Shown here: one piece after another, positions 8,901 to 13,500 of the stretch
Numbering within the stretch: the stretch's first letter is position 1
How the letters are laid out: each line of letters opens with the position of its first letter
From: Chrysomallon squamiferum
Lineage: Eukaryota > Mollusca > Gastropoda > Neomphalida > Peltospiridae
Assembly (NCBI GenBank): GCA_012295275.1
Contig: CM022673.1
Coordinates: 24,438,761 to 24,452,260, forward strand
DNA length: 13,500 nt
Direction: 5' to 3'
Translations under genes and position numbers: made by a program
Notes under the pieces: model-generated
Seen by the model: the letters and a program-made list of their open reading frames with translations, nothing else
The model's database searches: none
Told to the model about the DNA's origin: nothing

Positions 8901-8968
8901 TAATAAATAAATAAATATATATATGCACACACGCACACGCACACACGCACACACACACACATATACAT
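8901..8968. repeat. AAAT / TA / CACG compound microsatellite
   Basis: AATA units, then TATATATAT, then CACA with CACG interruptions, ending ATATACATG. Confidence 0.92.
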
Positions 8969-9007
8969 GTTTTTATTATTTTTGAAAACGGACATGAATA
9001 TATAACT

Positions 9008-9126
9008 TACTATTATTAGTATTAATATCAGTAGTAATATAGCAGAAGTGGTAATCGTCGTATTATTATCATTATTGTTGTTGTTGTTGTTGTTACTGCT
9101 ACTGCTACTGCTATTGCTGCTGTTAT
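9008..9126. repeat. degenerate ATT / GTT / ACTGCT triplet tract
   Basis: ATT and GTA triplets, then six GTT units (about 9076-9093), then CTGCTA units to 9120. It is the same style of triplet decay as at 2939-3180 and 5879-6052. Confidence 0.9.
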
Positions 9127-9575
9127 TTTAATTTCTCAGATATTTTAATTTTTTAATGAATGTTTTTTTTAAGATTGTAATTAATACTGAGTGATATTTT
9201 TAACGATTGTAAAGTTCGTACAAGTCAGATACTCTATGTGTAACATCAAACATTTATAACGTGAAGCTCAGTATAGAAAATACTTTTACCTGGTGTGCAA
9301 GGGTCACACATGAATACGAGGCTGCTCAGTTCAAATATGGAAGAACAGACTGAAAGCATCATGAAGGCCAGTGTTGTGTGTAGTAATATTAAATAGTAAT
9401 TCTTGTATTAGAGTATTACATGGTTTTTTAATAGTTTTTTAAATTAATATTTATAAAGGCAACAGTAAAAGTATTAATTTTATTAGGCTGGAGCCATTTT
9501 GTTCACATCGTTTATTCATAGACTGCTGCAGCACCGGTTTTATTGTTGTTGCATATACATGATCACTAGTAGGTT
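9127..9575. other. unique sequence, nothing recognised
   Basis: Bases 9290-9380 are less AT-rich and have a short ATG-started frame of 19 codons (9339), too short to call. No tandem repeat or recognised element is present. Confidence 0.6.
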
Positions 9576-9793
9576 AGTTATGTGTACAACTAGCAAACCA
9601 GTTATTTATCTTTAGTTATGTGTACAACTAGCAAACCAGTTATTTATCTAACTTAGTATAGTTATATGTGCAACTAGCAAATCAGTTATTTGTCTAACTT
9701 AGTATAGTTATGTGTACAACTAGCAAACCAGTTATTTGTCTAACTTAGTTTAGTTATATGTGCAACTAGCAAACCAGTTATTTGTCTAACTTA
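9576..9793. repeat. 46-bp minisatellite, 4.7 units, alternating types
   Basis: Units begin at 9576 (38 bp, shortened), 9614, 9660, 9706 and 9752 (incomplete end), with a period of exactly 46 where complete. All contain CAACTAGCAAA and CAGTTATTT. Units at 9614 and 9706 read GTTATGTGTAC, while those at 9660 and 9752 read GTTATATGTGC, so types alternate and suggest a 92-bp higher-order unit. The first unit lacks the AACTTAGT segment. Confidence 0.93.
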
Positions 9794-9826
9794 TCTGTAT
9801 TACGCTTGAGTAAATGGAGGTTATAA

Positions 9827-9963
9827 ATATACATTCATACACACAACACAGACACATGCATGCATATATACACACAAATACATACATGCACACACATATA
9901 TACATATACACAAACATACACACATATCTATCTATCTACCTATCTATTTATCTATCTATCTAC

Positions 9964-10019
<56 letters not shown>

Positions 10020-10078
10020 ATATATATATATATATATACAGACACATATACACACACACATGACACACACACCTATAT
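9827..10078. repeat. CA / TATC / TA compound microsatellite
   Basis: CA-TA mixed sequence (to about 9924) passes to TATC units with CTAC and TATT interruptions. A purer TATC block follows to about 10017, then (TA)n to 10039, then CA again. The Y/S/I-rich frames read from it (for example 9814-10122) are artefacts of the tetranucleotide. Confidence 0.95.
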
Positions 10079-10699
10079 ACGTACGTAGACTCTATCTGCG
10101 CGAATACATACACGGTCAGTAACAACCAATACGGATATCTCACATATAAATAACATTCATAAACACACTTGCATACAAGAAAATGGGTGCAGTTTATTGC
10201 AATTTTGTGCCATTTATATATATATATGTTGTTGATGTTGCGGTCGTCGTTGTCATCATAATTAGTGTGACGTTATTCTGTGTCAATAATTCACAGCAAC
10301 ACTTTGTCAAGCTCTGGTAATGAAGCTGGAAGGTTGTGTGTTTCGTTTAGTGCATTTGCTGGCCACGTGTCTTCACAAACATTGCTTTACAAGAACAAGA
10401 CTATCAAGTAGCATGACATACGTTACGTGCACGATGAATTTTTGATGCCGTTATTTTGCTATCATCTTCAAACGACGCGTCTAGCATTTATTTCAAATGA
10501 CTTGTGATTAATACTGCAGATTGAAATACTTCTTAATATGTCAGATTTAATATGGATAATTATTCGTTTCACCCCTGATGGTATAGTTAATACCTCGTGT
10601 CAAATGTTATATTCCTTGTATCTATTTTTGAAATATATCTTTACAAATAGATCAGAAAAACCAAAACAAATTTTGAGGAAATGTTTATTTTTCTTTTAA
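10079..10699. other. unique sequence with a short TA and triplet patch
   Basis: Contains (TA)n at 10215-10227 and GTT/GTC/ATC triplets at 10228-10260. The remainder, including a moderately GC-richer stretch at 10300-10490, has no supported gene or element. Confidence 0.55.
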
Positions 10700-10722
10700 T
10701 TTTTTTTTTTTTTTTTTTTTTT
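10700..10722. repeat. poly-T tract (T23)
   Basis: Uninterrupted T23 lying about 150 bp before the 33/35-bp array. It could be a reversed poly-A tail; no element is recognised next to it. Confidence 0.95.
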
Positions 10723-10851
10723 GATGTTTGAATATTTATTAGTGACGTCTTCAATGCATTGCTTTGTTATCTTGAGTATAACCATTCTTATCATCATTAC
10801 TAGCTTGATGTCCATTACATGTCATGATCATTATCAGTGTTTTAATTACAT

Positions 10852-11699
10852 AGTCACTATCAACATTATCGTTGTATTAATTACAGTCACTATCAACATT
10901 ATCATTGTATTAATTATACAGTTACTATGAACATTATCATTGTCTTAATTACAGTCACTATCAACATTATCATTGTATTAATTACACAGTCACTATCAAC
11001 ATTATCATTGTATTAATTATACAGTCACTATCAACATTATCATTGTATTAATTATACAGTCACTATCAACATTATCATTGTATTAATTATACAGTTACTA
11101 TCAAAATTCATTGTCTTACAGTCACTATCAACATTATCATTGTATTAATTATACAGTCACTATCAACATTATCATTGTCTTAATTACAGTCACTATCAAC
11201 ATTATCATTGTATTAATTACACAGTCACTATCAACATTATCATTGTATTAATTATACCGTCACTATCAACATTATCATGGTATTAATTATACAGTCACTA
11301 TCAACATTATCATTGTCTTAATTACACAGTCACTATCAACATTATCATTGTCTTAATTACAGTCACTATCAACATTATCATTGTCTTAATTACAGTCACT
11401 ATCAACATTATCATTGTCTTAATTACACATCACTATCAACATTATTTTTGTCTTAATTACAGTCACTATCAACATTATCATTGTCTTAATTACACAGTCA
11501 CTATCAACATTATCATTGTCTGAATTACACAGTCACTATCAACATTATCATTGTCTTAATTACACAGTCACTATCAACATTATCATTGTCTTAATTACAG
11601 TCACTATCAACATTATCATTGTCTTAATTACAGTCACTATCAACATTATCATTGTCTCAATTACACAGTCACTATCAACATTATCAGTATCTTAATTAT
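10852..11699. repeat. 33/35-bp minisatellite, 25 units
   Basis: The core is AGTCACTATCAACATTATCA, followed by TTGTNTTAATTA and either CAC/TAC (35 bp) or C (33 bp). Units start at 10852, 10885, 10920, 10953, 10988 and onward to 11667. Nearly all are exactly 33 or 35 bp; the exceptions are one 27-bp copy (11093) and one near 32 bp (11429). Units reading TGTATTAATTATA occur in the first half (to about 11290), and TGTCTTAATTAC units make up all of the second half. A decayed half unit precedes the array (about 10824-10850). Frames are interrupted by TAA, so it is not coding. No named satellite is recognised. Confidence 0.97.
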
Positions 11700-11785
11700 T
11701 AGTAACTGTTAATATAATTATTAGTTTAATCACATAAACTAATGCGAACATAATCGTCATAATCTTTACCATAAACAATCATCTT

Positions 11786-11885
11786 CGTTATCATCATCAT
11801 CGTCGTCATAATTAGTACCATTACAAATTTTTTATAGTCACTATCATCCTCATCCTCATCATCATTATCATCGTCATCATTATCA
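11786..11885. repeat. degenerate ATC / CGT triplet tract
   Basis: TCATCATCATCGTCGTC and a second ATCCTCATC block, separated by about 30 bp. On the minus strand it encodes the D/E-rich centre of a 102-codon frame (12034 down to 11726). Confidence 0.88.
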
Positions 11886-12183
11886 CAAGTCCTAAAATGG
11901 GAGTTCTTGTGACTAGAAAAAAACAACAGATGTTTGATATAACAGACTTCATTAACACTTCTACTGACAAGTCTAAAAAAAATGTATAATTCATTGCAGT
12001 CAATAATATGGCTTCTTTCACAAGACATTCGCATTATTATTATTTCAATATAGATTTTGTTGTTTTATCCCTTTCAGAACAAACATACAAATTACGTGAT
12101 GTCTGCTTTGCAGATTTAATAATTTGTAATAACAAATAATTACTTGCTGTTGTACATTTTATTTCTAGCTGATTTTTGTTATT
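11886..12183. other. AT-rich unique sequence
   Basis: On the minus strand an ATG at 12034 opens a frame whose first 50 or so codons come from this non-repetitive part before it runs into the ATC tract. No motif is recognised and I do not call a gene. Confidence 0.5.
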
Positions 12184-12207
12184 AAAAAAAAAAAAAAAAA
12201 AAAAAAA
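12184..12207. repeat. poly-A tract (A24)
   Basis: Uninterrupted A24. It could be the tail of a retroposed sequence to its left, but I see no matching target-site duplication or polyadenylation signal close before it. Confidence 0.95.
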
Positions 12208-12318
12208 TTAAATTTTCTATTGAAAAATAAACAGACAGTAACAAAAATCCATGAAGTTGGAGAAATAAAAAAATATATAAAACCCCACAAAAGATAGGAA
12301 TTAAGATAAAGCTGTCAT

Positions 12319-12340
12319 AAAAAAAAAAAAAAAAAAAAAA
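12319..12340. repeat. poly-A tract (A22)
   Basis: A22, only about 110 bp after the A24 tract. The segment between them is A-rich and unrecognised. Confidence 0.95.
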
Positions 12341-12342
12341 GC

Positions 12343-12835
12343 AGAGGACATGATCAATGAATGCTAAGAAGACAAAGTTTTCTGCGGGATCAAACTTTCT
12401 TAAATCTTAAATCACAGTCTCACGCGGTTTTTAAGGCTATTTACTGGAAAACAAAGTGACTTTAAAAACATCGTCACGTTTTTTTGTTTGTATCGAGCTG
12501 GTTGAACACGTCGTTATCCAGGAATAGCAAACATCGCCACTTTGATCTCTCGATAAACGGCAATTAAGTAACATCTGAAACTGAAGTTCGAATCGATTCA
12601 TCACATCTCAGTCCGATGGCTTTTGTGTCCTGTTTACCTAAAAATGATAGTGACACGGGCCAGGTAGCAGGTGAATGGGAATGGTTATGAAATGTGTGGT
12701 GTTTTTTTGCGATCAATTCAAGTCGTTTGATTCACCTGGAGGCTCGGGGAGGTGTTATAATGACCTGTCAGTCTTCGAGTTCTGTTTTAAGCCTTGTGCT
12801 ACAAGCAGAAAGTAACCGTGATGGCAACGGGTGAT
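12343..12835. other. GC-richer, repeat-free island with many CpG
   Basis: This is the only stretch of nearly 500 bp with close to balanced composition (estimated low 40s % GC) and roughly twenty CpG. It has no microsatellite. It contains E-box-like CACCTG/CAGGTG sites (12669, 12733) and TGACCTGTCA (12761-12770). Frame +1 from 12466 to 12831 holds only two internal stops (TAA 12565, TGA 12688). Possible readings are a promoter or enhancer region, exonic sequence, or a decayed coding sequence. Confidence 0.45.
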
Positions 12836-13105
12836 TTTTAATTTTTTTAAATATTTTGCTTTTTTTCATTTTGTGCTGTACTCTTTTCTCTGTGACATTT
12901 TTTTGTTGTTAAGTTGACTGCACCGAAGTTACACTTTTATTTTTAGCTGTTTTGTTTTGTGCAGGGTTTTCGAGACCATAAAACATATGTGAGCAAGATT
13001 GAGTACGCTATTTCTGAAATATCTACGAGTGTTATTGATCAAAGAATACAGAATAAGAAAGTGGAGGAATCTATATTTCTCATACATACATATAATCATT
13101 GCTGA
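12616..13105 (+). other. candidate two-exon small gene model (12616-12663, 12965-13105)
   Basis: An ATG at 12616 opens a frame with mixed amino acids (start MAFVSC). A donor-like CAG|GTAGCA falls at 12663/12664 in phase 0, and a second, stronger-looking CAG|GTGAAT lies at 12670/12671. A T-rich tract ends in TTTTGTGCAG at 12955-12964, a convincing 3' splice site in form. The frame behind it is open in phase 0 for 46 codons with varied composition to TGA at 13103-13105. The phase-0 junction removes 301 bp and would give 62 residues. AATAAA motifs at 13348 and 13357 could end the transcript, but such motifs are common in this AT-rich DNA. The better donor is out of phase with the second frame. 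No domain or homologue is recognised, and the upstream frame is open back to 12568, so a larger gene or chance are both possible. Confidence 0.15.
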
Positions 13106-13378
13106 GTGTTATAACTACGTTATAATATACATTATATACTGCTATCATTGACTTTAGTGTTAAGATGATTAGATGAATTTCTCTATTCTCTGTCACAGAC
13201 CAAATATAGATTTCTTTGACGGATCCTAATTCACTTCGATAATGTATTTGTTATTTACATATATATATATATAATTTAATAATAGTGATGTACATTTTAC
13301 ATAATTGTATTAGTCCAATAGTTCTAATAATTTGATATTACGTTTGAAATAAATTTAATAAAATCATATTAAATTAAA
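13106..13378. other. AT-rich sequence with (TA)n and AATAAA motifs
   Basis: Holds a TA run (13257-13273) and AATAAA at 13348-13353 and 13357-13362. Otherwise featureless. It would be the 3' untranslated region if the candidate gene before it is real. Confidence 0.45.

Positions 13379-13445
<67 letters not shown>
13379..13445. repeat. pure (ATT)n microsatellite, 67 bp
   Basis: About 22 uninterrupted ATT units. Confidence 0.98.
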
Positions 13446-13447
<2 letters not shown>

Positions 13448-13500
13448 TTCACTTTTATTCAAAATAAGAATTAACATTAATATTATACATTATGTAAACA

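Noticed and set aside
9290-9380. Possible transposon remnant around the CAAGGGTCAC sequence
   Set aside because: The sequence looks more complex than its surroundings, but no terminal inverted repeat or transposase motif can be shown.
9814-10122. 102-codon frame rich in H, T, Y, I and S
   Set aside because: It reads through the CA and TATC microsatellites, and several frames are open at once.
12184-12340. Poly-A tracts as tails of retroposons
   Set aside because: No target-site duplication, pol III promoter or recognisable element body could be found upstream, so they are kept as homopolymers only.
12582-12593. AGTTCGAATC, resembling a pol III B box or tRNA T-loop
   Set aside because: The flanking bases do not pair as a T-arm and no acceptable A box or tRNA fold lies at the right distance on either strand.

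Overview
This looks like non-coding animal DNA. It is AT-rich (roughly 70% A+T by eye), and tandem repeats make up about a third of it: long homopolymers, (GA)n, (GT)n, GATA/TATC, ATTT, ATT/GTT triplets and four minisatellite arrays. There are no bacterial-style gene clusters, Shine-Dalgarno-led genes, or rRNA or tRNA genes. The repeat mix fits an invertebrate such as a mollusc, but I recognise no gene or transposon that would fix the taxon. The long perfect (GA)n and poly-T runs mean the strand was read through without gaps.

Layout. Bases 1-720: poly-T, an AT-rich leader and a 60-bp element present twice 117 bp apart, with a third decayed copy near 1000. Bases 1441-2310: a degenerate 22-bp repeat, an ATTT/ATCT tract, then a 38-bp tandem repeat whose every complete unit carries a short palindrome. 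Bases 2520-3620: a 30-bp doublet, a degenerate GTA/TTA/GTT tract and an (AAAC)/(AAAT) tract. Bases 3866-5125: a large 29-bp minisatellite of about 43 units with blocks of variants, preceded by three short inverted repeats. Bases 5774-6052: T-rich and ATT/GTT triplet DNA. Bases 6781-7050: a repeat-free open frame that starts exactly behind a splice-acceptor-like sequence. Bases 7674-8125: (AAAT)n, poly-T, (GT)n and a perfect 99-bp (GA)n. Bases 8126-9007: mostly unique sequence with a CA tract. Bases 9008-10039: triplets, a 46-bp minisatellite with alternating units, and a CA/TATC/TA compound microsatellite. Bases 10852-11699: a 25-unit array whose units are mostly exactly 33 or 35 bp long. Bases 12343-12835: the most GC-rich, repeat-free island. 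Bases 13379-13445: a pure (ATT)n.

No protein-coding gene can be called with confidence. The longest open frames (for example at 2870-3133, 5689-6087, 7832-8161 and 9814-10122) are read-throughs of simple repeats, and many of the others lack an ATG. Two places deserve a second look as possible exons. The first is 6781-7050. The second is 12568-13105, where a stop-poor frame in the GC-rich island could splice in phase across a 301-bp intron to a frame behind a good acceptor, with two AATAAA motifs downstream. Both are inferences. No functional system linking these elements is visible; the main content is tandem-repeat evolution in what is probably intergenic or intronic DNA.
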